A stretch of 64,000 nt of DNA, from assembly GCA_913055655.1 (NCBI GenBank), contig CAJXKA010000006.1, positions 49,126 to 113,125 of the forward strand, written 5' to 3'. The notes under the pieces were generated by a model. It searched no databases and was not told the DNA's origin. It saw only the letters and a list, made by a program, of their open reading frames with translations. This DNA comes from an uncultured Oceanospirillales bacterium. Its GTDB lineage: Bacteria > Pseudomonadota > Gammaproteobacteria > Xanthomonadales > SZUA-36. The translations under genes and the position numbers were made by a program. Positions 17,061 to 25,353 of this stretch are shown one piece after another (positions within the stretch are counted from its first letter, which is position 1; each line of letters starts with the position of its first letter).

Positions 17061-18092
17061 GTGACCATCCTGACCCGGGTGCAGCTCAAAGCACCGTACC
17101 TGCTGCTGATCGGTGCGGAAACCGACGCGACCTACGCCAAGACCGCGCTGGGCCTGGTGCAATGGTGCCCCGAGAAGGTCGTGGGCCAGCTGCGATTCGA
17201 AGGCGCAACCGTCGACCTGGGCGTGCCGGACTTGTCCGTCGCCGAGGCCGCGGAGCGCGGCTGCGGCAGCCTGGTCATCGGCGTCGCACCGGTCGGCGGC
17301 GTTGTGCCCGACAGCTGGTGGTCCGTGATCAACGAAGCGGCTCGCGCCGGCCTGGATATCGTCAGTGGCCTGCACCTGCGCCTGGCCGACCGTGAAGACC
17401 TGGCGGAAGCCGCGAAGCACAGCCACGCCCGGCTGGTGGATGTGCGCGTACCGCCGGCCGGCCTGCCCGTGGGCACCGGGAAAAAGCGCAGCGGCAGGCG
17501 TATCCTGACCGTGGCTGCCGACTGCGCTATCGGCAAAAAGTACGCCGCGCTGGCGCTGCACCGCGCATTGCTGGACCTGGACGTCGACGCCACGTATCGC
17601 GCCACCGGCCAGACCGGCATCATGATCGCCGGCGAAGGCCTGCCGATCGACGCGGTCGTCGCCGATTTCATTTCCGGCGCCGCAGAAACCCTGTCACCAC
17701 CCAACGACCCGGATCACTTCGATGTCGTCGAAGGCCAGGGCTCGATTTTCCACCCGGGCTATTCCGGCGTGGCCCTGGGGCTTATGCACGGCTCTCAGCC
17801 GGACGGATTCGTGGTCTGCCACGACCCGCGCCGCAAGGTCGTCTCGGGGTGGCCGCACTACGACATCCCACCACTTGCCGAAGTGATCGAAACTCACATG
17901 ATGATGGGCCGCCGCACCAACCCGGACATCCGTTGCGTTGGCGTCTCCGTCAACACGAAAGGGATGCCCGAAACCGAGCGCTCTGACCTGCTCCAGGCCC
18001 TGGCGGAAGAGACTGGCCTGCCCTGCATCGACCCGCTTGTCGACGGCGCCGGCGCCATTGCCCGCTACGCCGTCAAACACCTGTCCTCCTGA
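17061..18092 (+). CDS. dgcN: DUF1611 protein, DgcN-like D-glutamate N-acetyltransferase
   Basis: A GTG at 17061, four bases after the epimerase stop, gives 343 residues; the only longer start is a TTG inside the epimerase gene. The N-terminal half is Rossmann-like, and the C-terminal half holds the P-loop-like VAADCAIGKKYAAL near residue 155 and the motif EGQGSIFHPGYSGV near 230, both standard for DUF1611. Members of this family act as DgcN, which acetylates D-glutamate using acetyl-CoA so that DgcA can racemise it. I judge this likely because of the tight pairing. The acetyl-CoA and D-Glu specificities are not visible. Confidence 0.8.
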   Translation: MTILTRVQLKAPYLLLIGAETDATYAKTALGLVQWCPEKVVGQLRFEGATVDLGVPDLSVAEAAERGCGSLVIGVAPVGGVVPDSWWSVINEAARAGLDIVSGLHLRLADREDLAEAAKHSHARLVDVRVPPAGLPVGTGKKRSGRRILTVAADCAIGKKYAALALHRALLDLDVDATYRATGQTGIMIAGEGLPIDAVVADFISGAAETLSPPNDPDHFDVVEGQGSIFHPGYSGVALGLMHGSQPDGFVVCHDPRRKVVSGWPHYDIPPLAEVIETHMMMGRRTNPDIRCVGVSVNTKGMPETERSDLLQALAEETGLPCIDPLVDGAGAIARYAVKHLSS

Positions 18093-18098
18093 TCCACT

Positions 18099-18136
18099 GC
18101 CCCGGCCCACGACTTCCCCCCTGCGGGGGCCGGGGC
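18099..18136 (+). terminator. GC hairpin after the dgc operon, possible terminator
   Basis: A perfect 10-base-pair stem (GCCCCGGCCC with GGGCCGGGGC) starts six bases after the stop codon of the DUF1611 gene. The loop is about 18 bases. The following bases are GGTTGGGTCATTTC, so no clear U-tract; termination may be weak or need Rho. Confidence 0.45.
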
Positions 18137-18198
18137 GGTTGGGTCATTTCTCCCGCATGAATTACAGCCGACTGTTCTGATTAAAGTTTCCTAAAACC

Positions 18199-18225
18199 GG
18201 AACTCCCCTCAACGGCTGTGTCTAA
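18199..18225 (+). promoter_or_regulatory. Candidate sigma-E-type promoter
   Basis: GGAACT at 18199-18204 and TCTAA at 18221-18225 are separated by 16 bases, matching the known RpoE pattern GGAACTT-N15-16-TCTRA. It points at a short non-coding stretch that ends in an intrinsic terminator 90 bases later. The match is by eye, and one base of the -35 box (CT where TT is usual) differs. Confidence 0.45.
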
Positions 18226-18230
18226 ACTTG

Positions 18231-18316
18231 GGAATACAGAATCGATCCCTGTCAGCTGACACCCGAACGTCAGCTGCCCCCTGGCCCCGGGTTTCCCCTT
18301 CCCGGGGCCTTCTTTA
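18231..18316 (+). ncRNA. Candidate small RNA under a sigma-E-like promoter
   Basis: Between the promoter-like sequence and the terminator lies a stretch of about 86 bases with no open frame. It folds into two back-to-back hairpins: CAGCTGAC/GTCAGCTG (18253-18276, perfect eight-base stem) and the terminator stem at 18283-18309. Size, promoter type and hairpin ending resemble RybB/MicA-like sigma-E-dependent envelope-stress small RNAs, which is analogy only. No Rfam-like match was recognised. Targets cannot be named. Confidence 0.4.
18283..18315 (+). terminator. Intrinsic terminator
   Basis: A nine-base-pair GC stem GGCCCCGGG/CCCGGGGCC with a nine-base loop is followed by TTCTTT on the plus strand. 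On the minus strand no U-run follows, so it acts on plus-strand transcripts, either the candidate small RNA or read-through from the dgc operon. Confidence 0.7.
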
Positions 18317-18318
18317 TG

Positions 18319-18447
18319 AGTGAGCAGTAAGCAGTAAGCGGTGAGCAGTTAGAGCACTGGCTGCGCCGCTTCCGCGACACCCCGGTTCACCATTCACAAC
18401 CCGACTCACTCCTCACTGCTTACTGCTTACCGCTTACCGCTTACTCG
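18319..18447. repeat. Intergenic heptad-repeat palindrome
   Basis: The left arm (18319-18352) is built of GTGAGCA and GTAAGCR heptads. The right arm (about 18385-18447) has the complementary heptads TTACTGC, TTACCGC and CTCACTG in the same seven-base register for nine units. The arms are separated by about 32 to 50 GC-rich bases. Transcribed RNA could form a long hairpin. The same unit recurs at 40262-40342 next to cysI. Confidence 0.8.
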
Positions 18448-18602
18448 CTTCATCGCAGTCGTCGCTCATAACAGGCCATTCAACGCGGACATTAAGCGGC
18501 CCGCCGAAATGGCGCTGACAACCGCTTTCTGGATGCGCATGCTCAGTGCGCGCGGGCATTCCGGCAGACGGGAGGCCCACCGATTCAAAAAGAGGAGCCT
18601 TC
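18448..18602. other. Intergenic stretch before the metallo-beta-lactamase-fold gene
   Basis: About 155 bases with no supported gene. It contains the ribosome binding site AAGAGGAG just before 18603. I see no clear promoter boxes or repeat in it. Confidence 0.6.
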
Positions 18603-20075
18603 ATGAAACACGCATCACGCACAACTCTGGCGCTGGCCATCTGCGCCGCGCTGCCGCTTGCCGGGGCGGCGCTGGCCGAAGACACCATTCCCCTGCAGTC
18701 CGTGAACAAGGCCGGCGAAGTGATTGACGCCGCGATTGCGGCCTACGGCGGCGAGGACGCCATCGAAGGCCTGAAATCGGTGGCCCGGCAGAGTGAGTTC
18801 ACCACCTGGGCGACGAACCAGAGCCGCAGGCCTGGCCCGCCGTGGGATGAAGGCACCCAGGCCACGCTGCAGGCCATCGACCTGGAAAACACGGTCTACA
18901 CCAGCCGCCAGTCCGGTGTCGGCGGTGGCTTCGAGTTTGACGGTCAGCAGCTGGTCCGGGGCGAAGAAGGCTGGAATGTCGACTATCGCGCCGGCACCGT
19001 GACCGACAATCCCAACGCCGATTTCGCGACCGCGTCGGGGCCGTTTATCCGTGTCACCGCGCCGCTGCTGGTTCGGCAACTGATGGACCGGCGACAGACT
19101 TCGCACTGGCTGGGGGAGGCCGACGTCGATGGCCGCCCCCACGACATCATCACGCTGGTGATGGAAACCGGGCCCGGCCTGTCACTGTACTTCGACCAGG
19201 AAACCCACCTGCTGACGCGCTCCGAACGCGTGCTGCCGCCGTTTGGCCAGGTCGACTATCGCTTCAGCGACTACAGCACCATCGACGGCATTCCGTTCGC
19301 CGGCTCATTTGAACTGTTCGTCAATGACGAACCGAACCTGGCCATCGACTACACGATGACCGAGGTGAACCAGTCCATCGATCGTTTCGCCACGCTACCG
19401 GCCGACTTCGAAACCGTCGAGGGCGTGGCACAGCCGACGGAAGTGGCGGTCAATGAGCTCCACGAAGGCATTTTCCACGTGGGGGCCAACGGCACTTACG
19501 CGATGTTCGTGGAAATGGATGACCACCTGGTCGCGGTGGGCGCGACCGCGGGCATCGCCGATCGCATCGAGGCGCTTCGCGAAGCGGGCGTCGACAAACC
19601 CGTCCACCATGCCGTGCTCACCCACCATCACAACGACCACCTGGTGGGCGTCCGGGATTACGAGGCCGAGGGGGCGACGCTCTGGACCGTTGCAGACAAC
19701 GAAGCGGTGACCCGCGACAATGCCGAGGACGGCGAAGCACTGAAGCTGTCTTTCGTCGATGATCGCGTGGTCTTTGAAAGCGGTGAGCAGCGGCTGGAAA
19801 TCATCGATGTCGGGCCGACGCCGCATGTCGAACACCTGCTGGTGGCCTGGTTGCCTGAGCAGGGCGTACTGTTTGAAGCGGACCACTTCGTCAATCCGCC
19901 GAATGGCCGGATCCCACCTGCCAACTCGAACACCAAAACGCTGGCCGAAGCACTGAAGCGTGAAAACATCGACGTCCAGACCATCGTCGGGGCGCACAGC
20001 CCGCGCGTTGCCAGCAAGGCGGACCTGGAAACTTCCCTGGCCAGCGAGCCGGCGCTCGCCGTCACCGGCCTTTAA
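18603..20075 (+). CDS. Exported metallo-beta-lactamase-fold hydrolase
   Basis: The ATG at 18603 was chosen because it follows AGAGGAG at good spacing and begins a clean signal peptide (ending GAALAED). The 490-residue protein has an N-terminal half of about 280 residues, reminiscent of LolA-like/outer-membrane-associated beta domains, then an MBL fold with the metal motif THHHNDHL near residue 340 and later His and Asp residues (EADHF, GAHSPR). It would act in the periplasm. Substrate unknown; MBL-fold proteins include thioesterases, lactonases and sulfatases. It stands alone with its own short upstream region. Confidence 0.8.
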   Translation: MKHASRTTLALAICAALPLAGAALAEDTIPLQSVNKAGEVIDAAIAAYGGEDAIEGLKSVARQSEFTTWATNQSRRPGPPWDEGTQATLQAIDLENTVYTSRQSGVGGGFEFDGQQLVRGEEGWNVDYRAGTVTDNPNADFATASGPFIRVTAPLLVRQLMDRRQTSHWLGEADVDGRPHDIITLVMETGPGLSLYFDQETHLLTRSERVLPPFGQVDYRFSDYSTIDGIPFAGSFELFVNDEPNLAIDYTMTEVNQSIDRFATLPADFETVEGVAQPTEVAVNELHEGIFHVGANGTYAMFVEMDDHLVAVGATAGIADRIEALREAGVDKPVHHAVLTHHHNDHLVGVRDYEAEGATLWTVADNEAVTRDNAEDGEALKLSFVDDRVVFESGEQRLEIIDVGPTPHVEHLLVAWLPEQGVLFEADHFVNPPNGRIPPANSNTKTLAEALKRENIDVQTIVGAHSPRVASKADLETSLASEPALAVTGL

Positions 20076-20108
20076 CCCGCCTGCACCGACCGGATGGCCG
20101 GTGGCGCC

Positions 20109-22388
20109 TCAGCGCCGCCGGCCTCCGTAGTTTCCGCCCCGCGGCATTGGCCGCGAGCGTTCCATTGAACGACCACGCTGGCGCGCCGCGGCGTTGCGGT
20201 TCAGGTCGTGCGTGTTCAGGTTGTACTGCCCCGTCGATGGCCGGGTCGCTGGTCGCGACTGGGTGGGGCGGTTCTGGGCCGCCTGGCCGGCACGGTCCCG
20301 CGCCTGCTGGGCGGCCTGCTGGCGCTGTTCCGGCGTGGTCTGCGCCACGCGGTCCCTGGCCTGGTTGCCGGCCTGTGACACGCGGTCACGTGTTTCCGGC
20401 GTGACCCGGTCGGCGGCGTCCTTCCACTGGCCGTCCTCGCGCACCTGCCACTTGTCACCGCTCGGTCGCGTCACCGCGCCACTGCGATCGGCATAGACAT
20501 TATTCAGTTTGCCCTGTGCCGGCCGGGCCTGCTGCAGGTTGCGTCGCGCCACCGCCGGGTCGGCCTTGCGCGCGCGGTTCTCGGGACGGTTGTACAGGTT
20601 GTTCTGTTTCGACAGGTTGTTCAGCCGCGTGTCGTTACCGATACGGTTGCTGATGTTCGCGCGGTTACCGATATTGATGTTGTTACCGATGTTGATGTCG
20701 CCGGTGTTGATGATCGTGTTGCCACCACCGTGATAACCGCCGTGGTAACCGCCGCCGTACCAGCCGCCGCAGCAGCCCCACGGGCGATAGGGACCGGGAT
20801 AGCCGCCGCCCCAGCTCATGCCGAAACTGAAGAAACCGTTCGACCAGCTGAGTCCAAATGACCAGCCGGTCCAGGGGTTGTAGCCCACGTTGAAGCCCCA
20901 GGTGGGCGGGCGCGGGTAGTAGGCCCCGCCCCAGTACGGCGGGTAATACCAGCCGGTACCGTAAACCGGCACGCCGTAGTACGGAAATGACCACATGTAA
21001 CCCGGCCGGTAGCCCACGTACACCACCTCGGGCGTGGAGTCGTACACCTGGACGTAGGTGGTGTTGTAGACCGGCGATGACGGCGGGATCTCTGAAATCT
21101 TCTCCTGCGGAATATTGTCGGCCACCACCCACGGCCCGGTGGCGGCCGCAGAGGTGAACCAGACGCCGTTGTCGACGGCGTAGTACCGCTTGTCGATCTC
21201 CAGCACCTGGGCGCCGGTGTTCACCGCGTAGGCGACATCGGTCCCCTTGATCTTCTCGAACTTCGGCTTACCGTCGTAGGTGACTTCCAGCCTGGCCTCG
21301 TCGCGCTTGATGGCGGCAGTCTGCGGAATGGCCTGGTCGCGCATGGCGTCCTCGGCTTCCGGCGTGCCGGCGATCGAGGTGCGCAGGCCACCGATGTCGG
21401 ACGCCGGCGGGATGTCCGCGAAGCTGGCCGGCAGCTCATCGGCCGGTACGAATGTCCAGGGGCCGTCTTCGCTTTTCGAGCGGTACCAGCGCCCGGACAG
21501 CATCAGGTACATGTTGCCCGTGCCCAGGTCACGCAGCCAGGCGGTCTCGGTATTCTTCACGTAGAGCGTCTGCCCGTCCGGTAGCGCGACCCAGTCCGGC
21601 GCGCCCGCGGTGACGACCAGCTCGGTGGGCTCGGTGGACGTTACGATTTCCGGGGGTGACGCGGGTTTCGGGCTGTCGTCATCCGGTTTCGGCATTATCT
21701 GGGCCAGGTCGGACGGCGGGTTGTCGGTGGGTGTCCACGGGCCCAGCGGGTCGCTGGCCGTGTACCAGAAATCGCCGCTGGTCAGGTAGTAATCGTTACT
21801 GCGTTTTTTGTGCGCCACCGCGAACGGCGCGTTGAGCGCACGCTCATACGGGCTGTTTTCGATATCAGAAAATTTCGGCTTGCCGTCGTACGGCAGCAGC
21901 ACTGCCAGGTCCTGCCGGAAAATGATCGCCGGCGGGTCGTTCTTCAGGTTCTCCAGGCTCTTTGCCTCGGTCTCGGCCGTGGCCAGGCTGGCGGTCAGTC
22001 GCTCCATGGAAATCTCGAACCCGGCTTCGGGCATGGCGCCCTCGACGACGGCCGTGAAGCGCTGCTCGGCCGCGTCTTTCGAGTCCGGCCACTGCACGTG
22101 CTCGACGGTCATATCCCGGATGACGGCGGTATCCGTATCACGATCGGTATCCAGTTTCGCGGAGAACCACATGGCGCCGAAAACCGGGTCGCCACCGCTG
22201 GTGAGTTCGATCGAGAATGCCGCACGACCATTCAACGTATTGCCGTCCAGGGATTCCGGTTGCGGCTGGTAGACCGTGATCGTTCCCTCGTCCGCGGTGA
22301 TCGCCTGCGGCCAGTCCAGGGCCATGACCGGCGCGGTGAACAGTGCAAGCCCCAGCAGGGCGATGCGGGCGTATTCGGTGAGCTTCAT
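20109..22388 (-). CDS. Large exported protein with repeats and disordered tail
   Basis: The 759-residue protein has a signal peptide (to VMA) and several repeated modules: a segment around KPKFSDIENSPYERALN and again KPKFEKIKGTDVAYAVN, each followed by a WYTASDPLGPW-like or WFTSAAATGPW-like block. The middle is rich in Tyr, Trp, Pro and Gly (GWYYPPYWGGAYYP), followed by an Asn-rich stretch with NIGN units near residue 560. The tail from residue 600 is Arg-, Gln- and Gly-rich and disordered. I do not recognise the family with confidence; it looks like a surface or matrix-associated protein. It is convergent with the MBL gene. Confidence 0.6.
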   Translation of the reverse strand: MKLTEYARIALLGLALFTAPVMALDWPQAITADEGTITVYQPQPESLDGNTLNGRAAFSIELTSGGDPVFGAMWFSAKLDTDRDTDTAVIRDMTVEHVQWPDSKDAAEQRFTAVVEGAMPEAGFEISMERLTASLATAETEAKSLENLKNDPPAIIFRQDLAVLLPYDGKPKFSDIENSPYERALNAPFAVAHKKRSNDYYLTSGDFWYTASDPLGPWTPTDNPPSDLAQIMPKPDDDSPKPASPPEIVTSTEPTELVVTAGAPDWVALPDGQTLYVKNTETAWLRDLGTGNMYLMLSGRWYRSKSEDGPWTFVPADELPASFADIPPASDIGGLRTSIAGTPEAEDAMRDQAIPQTAAIKRDEARLEVTYDGKPKFEKIKGTDVAYAVNTGAQVLEIDKRYYAVDNGVWFTSAAATGPWVVADNIPQEKISEIPPSSPVYNTTYVQVYDSTPEVVYVGYRPGYMWSFPYYGVPVYGTGWYYPPYWGGAYYPRPPTWGFNVGYNPWTGWSFGLSWSNGFFSFGMSWGGGYPGPYRPWGCCGGWYGGGYHGGYHGGGNTIINTGDINIGNNINIGNRANISNRIGNDTRLNNLSKQNNLYNRPENRARKADPAVARRNLQQARPAQGKLNNVYADRSGAVTRPSGDKWQVREDGQWKDAADRVTPETRDRVSQAGNQARDRVAQTTPEQRQQAAQQARDRAGQAAQNRPTQSRPATRPSTGQYNLNTHDLNRNAAARQRGRSMERSRPMPRGGNYGGRRR

Positions 22389-22431
22389 GAATCGTCTCCA
22401 GGAATGTTTGGGTGGCGGGATGCCCCGTCAA

Positions 22432-22668
22432 TCACGGTGTGTCTTCGTTGTGTTCGCGGAAATACGCCCAGGCATCCACCTCGGTCCCGTCTTCCAGCTT
22501 GCAGGTGCCTTTATCGAGATAATATTCACCACCCTGTTCAATACAGAAGGTGGCTGCAGGGTTGGGCAGCCCGAGCCGGTCGTCGTCGCCGGACGGTGTG
22601 CCTGTTTCGCGGTCGCAGCCCGCGACGATAGTGGTGGCCAGGACGGCCATGGGCCAAGCGCTTTTCAT
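22432..22668 (-). CDS. DUF333 small lipoprotein
   Basis: The 78-residue protein begins with a signal peptide ending in the lipobox VAGC (Cys18), so it is probably lipid-anchored. The rest matches the DUF333 pattern: LPNPAATFCIEQGGEYY, then CKLEDGTEVDAWAYFRE. Similar proteins are sometimes labelled hemolysin without evidence. It lies just upstream of the large exported protein on the same strand with 43 bases between, and is divergent from the barrel gene at 22781. Confidence 0.8.
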   Translation of the reverse strand: MKSAWPMAVLATTIVAGCDRETGTPSGDDDRLGLPNPAATFCIEQGGEYYLDKGTCKLEDGTEVDAWAYFREHNEDTP

Positions 22669-22780
22669 GTTTCATTCCCCCCGGAACGGATATCACCCAG
22701 TATAGCGGTTGGTCCATGACACATCGCAATTCGTGCATCCAAACTGTTACATTGAACCGAACACGGAATCGTTGACCACC

Positions 22781-23983
22781 ATGCCTTACCCATTACCAAA
22801 CGCCCGATCATGGCTGGGCGCGATGCTCGCCTTCGCGGTCCCCGCGGCGCACGCCGACCTGGCCGACATGTTCATCGACCCCGACGACGGCATGCTGGAC
22901 GCCAGCAAGTACCTGGTCGAGCGCCGTTTCGGGTTCCTGCCGGTGCCCACGGTCATCACCGAGCCCGCGGTCGGCTTCGGCCTGGGCATGGGCGCGTTGT
23001 TTTTCCACGAATCGAAGGCCCAGCGTGAACATCGGGAGGCCAACCCCGAGGCGATATCCGAAGCAGTGCTGCCATCGGATATCAGTATCCTGGGCGGCGG
23101 CGCCACCGCCAATGGCACATGGGCGCTGGGCGGTGGACACATTGGATTCTGGAAGGAAGACCGCATTCGCTACCAGGGTTTCGGTGGCTATGCCTCGGTC
23201 AATCTGGATTTCTATTCCCTTGGCGGCAGTGAGCTGCCCAGCCCGGTGGAATTGAATATCACCGGGCCGGCCGTCCTGCAGAACCTCTCGTTCCGCGTGG
23301 GCGACACCGACCTGTTCGTCGGGGTCAACCAGCTGTATCGGCGGGTCGAGACCTCGTTTGCCAACGCCGGCGACCGCCCCTTCGCCATACCCCCGGAATA
23401 CCTGGACTACATCCAGTCCCATTTCGACATCGACACGTCGACATCCGGTGTCGGTGTAAACGCCGAGTACGACTCGGTGGACAACAAGTTCAACCCCGGT
23501 TCCGGTTACGACTGGAGCGGCAAGATCACCTGGTTCGACGACACCATCGGCAGCGATGTCGATTACACCGCGTATAACGTCACCGGGCTGAATTACTGGC
23601 CGTTGTCGGAGAAGTTCAACCTGGGCCTGCGCGTGCAGTATGACGGCGTCAGCGTCGATGACAATGAACGGCTGCCGCCCTACGTGCCACCCTTCATCGA
23701 CCTGCGCGGTATTCCGAAGAGCCGCTACCAGGGGAACGCGGTGGCCGTGGCCGAGGTCCAGCTGGGCTGGAACATCAATTATCGATGGACCATGATTGGT
23801 TTTACCGGCGCCGGCCGCGCCGCCGAATCATTCAGCGACCTGTCCGACGCTTCGACCGAGTCAACATATGGCGCAGGATTCCGCTACCTGATCGCCAAGC
23901 GGTTCGGCTTCGTCATGGGCGCGGACATCGCCCGCGGACCGGAAGACACGGCGTTCTACATCCAGGCCGGCTCGACCTGGTAG
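22781..23983 (+). CDS. BamA/Omp85-type surface-antigen barrel protein
   Basis: The ATG at 22781 gives a signal peptide (to AHAD) and 400 residues; a longer in-frame ATG at 22709 would put a non-signal stretch in front. The C-terminal part, with FGAGFRYLIAKRFGFV-like sequence and the closing AFYIQAGSTW, matches the surface-antigen (Omp85 C-terminal barrel) family. No POTRA repeats are present, so this is a barrel-only member rather than BamA itself. Role is unknown; related proteins are linked to lipid or protein export. The following lipoprotein gene begins 26 bases later, likely in one operon. Confidence 0.65.
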   Translation: MPYPLPNARSWLGAMLAFAVPAAHADLADMFIDPDDGMLDASKYLVERRFGFLPVPTVITEPAVGFGLGMGALFFHESKAQREHREANPEAISEAVLPSDISILGGGATANGTWALGGGHIGFWKEDRIRYQGFGGYASVNLDFYSLGGSELPSPVELNITGPAVLQNLSFRVGDTDLFVGVNQLYRRVETSFANAGDRPFAIPPEYLDYIQSHFDIDTSTSGVGVNAEYDSVDNKFNPGSGYDWSGKITWFDDTIGSDVDYTAYNVTGLNYWPLSEKFNLGLRVQYDGVSVDDNERLPPYVPPFIDLRGIPKSRYQGNAVAVAEVQLGWNINYRWTMIGFTGAGRAAESFSDLSDASTESTYGAGFRYLIAKRFGFVMGADIARGPEDTAFYIQAGSTW

Positions 23984-24009
23984 GCCACATTGAGAAGGAG
24001 AAACGAACG

Positions 24010-24702
24010 ATGAACACCCAGACGTTACGGAAGATTGCCGGCCACCTGGTCACGGCCATGGTGGCCACTGGCCTGCTGGCCGCCTGCGCGGCGACCCCGG
24101 ACCCGCACCCCGCCGTCGACAGCGACGGCCTGAAGCGAGTGCAGAGCAACAACGTCGACGCACTCTACGTGGCAGACGGCGCCAGCCTGGCCGCCTACAC
24201 CCGCGTCGCCATCACGATGCCGACGGTCGCCATGCGCGACGGCTGGCTCCGTGACCAGAACTCGACCCGCAGCTTTTCGGCCGATCGCGTGACCGAGGAT
24301 GACGTGACGCGCATCAAGACCGCCGCCGCTGATTCTTTCCTGGACGAGTTCAACAAGCAGTTCGAACGCGCCGGCTACGAACTGACCGGCGAACCGGGCC
24401 CGGATGTACTCTTGCTTGAGCCCGCCATCGTCGACCTTGATGTCCGGGCCCCGGACACCTCCCGAAATTCATCGACGGCGGTGACAACGTATACCAAGTC
24501 GAAAGGCAAGGTGACGCTGGACATCAAGATGCTGGACTCCAGCACCGGAAAAATCATCGGTCACGTCATAGACGAAAAGGAAGACTTCGATTCCGGCACC
24601 TTCTGGCTGGCCAACAGCGTGAGCAACCGGGCGGAAATCAACCGCGCCATGCGCGGCTGGGCTGAAGACCTGACCGACGCGCTCGACGCCGCCAAGAACT
24701 GA
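24010..24702 (+). CDS. DUF3313 family lipoprotein
   Basis: The ATG at 24010 follows AGAAGGAGAA and opens a signal peptide with lipobox LAAC (Cys26). The 230-residue protein fits the DUF3313 family: an early ALYVADGASLAAYTRVAI segment, then DAFNKQF-like and VLLLEPAIVDLDV strands, and SGKIIGHVIDEKED. Family members are small envelope lipoproteins with no known activity. It probably shares an operon with the surface-antigen barrel gene. Confidence 0.8.
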   Translation: MNTQTLRKIAGHLVTAMVATGLLAACAATPDPHPAVDSDGLKRVQSNNVDALYVADGASLAAYTRVAITMPTVAMRDGWLRDQNSTRSFSADRVTEDDVTRIKTAAADSFLDEFNKQFERAGYELTGEPGPDVLLLEPAIVDLDVRAPDTSRNSSTAVTTYTKSKGKVTLDIKMLDSSTGKIIGHVIDEKEDFDSGTFWLANSVSNRAEINRAMRGWAEDLTDALDAAKN

Positions 24703-24710
24703 CCGGGTAA

Positions 24711-24745
24711 TAAAAAGCCGGCCCCGGGCAGTACCCGGGACCGGC
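24711..24745 (-). terminator. Intrinsic terminator for the DUF4136 gene
   Basis: On the minus strand a 12-base-pair stem with one mismatch (24717-24728 with 24734-24745) and a five-base loop is followed by TTTTTATT. It lies 18 bases after the stop of the minus-strand lipoprotein gene. The plus-strand gene also ends here, but that direction has no U-tract. Confidence 0.8.
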
Positions 24746-24762
24746 CGTTCCAACTGGGCCGG

Positions 24763-25326
24763 TTATTGCGCCTGCGGCAGTTCCGCAAACACCGCATTCA
24801 CGTGATCACGGATCTGCTGTTCATTCCACTGGCTGGCATCGTTGCTGCGCATCGTCGTGACACCCTCCCAGATCATTGCTTTGCGCACCGGGTCAACCAG
24901 GTCCACCAGAAGCGTGCCTTCATCGTACTGGTCCACCATGTCCGGGTAGCCATAGCCGGCCCAGCCGCCATACAACCCAGCGCGGTAGCCATAGGGCCCA
25001 TAGGCGATGGGTGGGCCGAACGTATCGATATCCGTCTTCTGCTGGACCTTCACGTTGAAGTTGACCAGCATTTTCGGATTGTCCTCGGTGTAGGTGTAGC
25101 CCTTCGACTGCAGTGCTGCCCGCGTCGCACCCTGCAGGCTGCTGGACAGGAACGAGGTGTAACCGGCCCTGTCCGTGCCCAGCGGCGAGACAAAACCAAA
25201 AGTGTTGTAGTCGGCCAGGTTGGTGTTGGGCGCGGTCTGGGTATTCACCCGGGGCGTCGATGCACAGGCGCTGAGCAACCCGGCCAGGGCCAGGATAACC
25301 ATCGTTTTTGCTGTTGAACGTTTCAT
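24763..25326 (-). CDS. DUF4136 family lipoprotein
   Basis: The 187-residue protein has a signal peptide with lipobox LSAC (Cys21). The rest matches DUF4136: NTNLADYNTFGFVSPLG, then ALQSKGYTYTEDNPKMLVNFNV, a middle rich in Gly/Tyr (YGPYGYRAGLYGGWAGYG), and TLLVDLVDP followed by MIWEGVTT. The length and motif order are typical. Members are envelope lipoproteins of unknown role. It lies 28 bases downstream of the HAD phosphatase gene on the same strand. Confidence 0.85.
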   Translation of the reverse strand: MKRSTAKTMVILALAGLLSACASTPRVNTQTAPNTNLADYNTFGFVSPLGTDRAGYTSFLSSSLQGATRAALQSKGYTYTEDNPKMLVNFNVKVQQKTDIDTFGPPIAYGPYGYRAGLYGGWAGYGYPDMVDQYDEGTLLVDLVDPVRKAMIWEGVTTMRSNDASQWNEQQIRDHVNAVFAELPQAQ

Positions 25327-25353
25327 ACAGAAACCTCCACTGGTCGACGAACG

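Noticed and set aside
18319..18447. Possible CRISPR array in the heptad repeats
   Set aside because: The units are seven bases long, tandem, without spacers of constant length, and no cas genes are present.
24703..24762. Bidirectional terminator between the DUF3313 and DUF4136 genes
   Set aside because: Only the minus-strand direction has a U-run; in the plus direction the hairpin is followed by GC-rich sequence.
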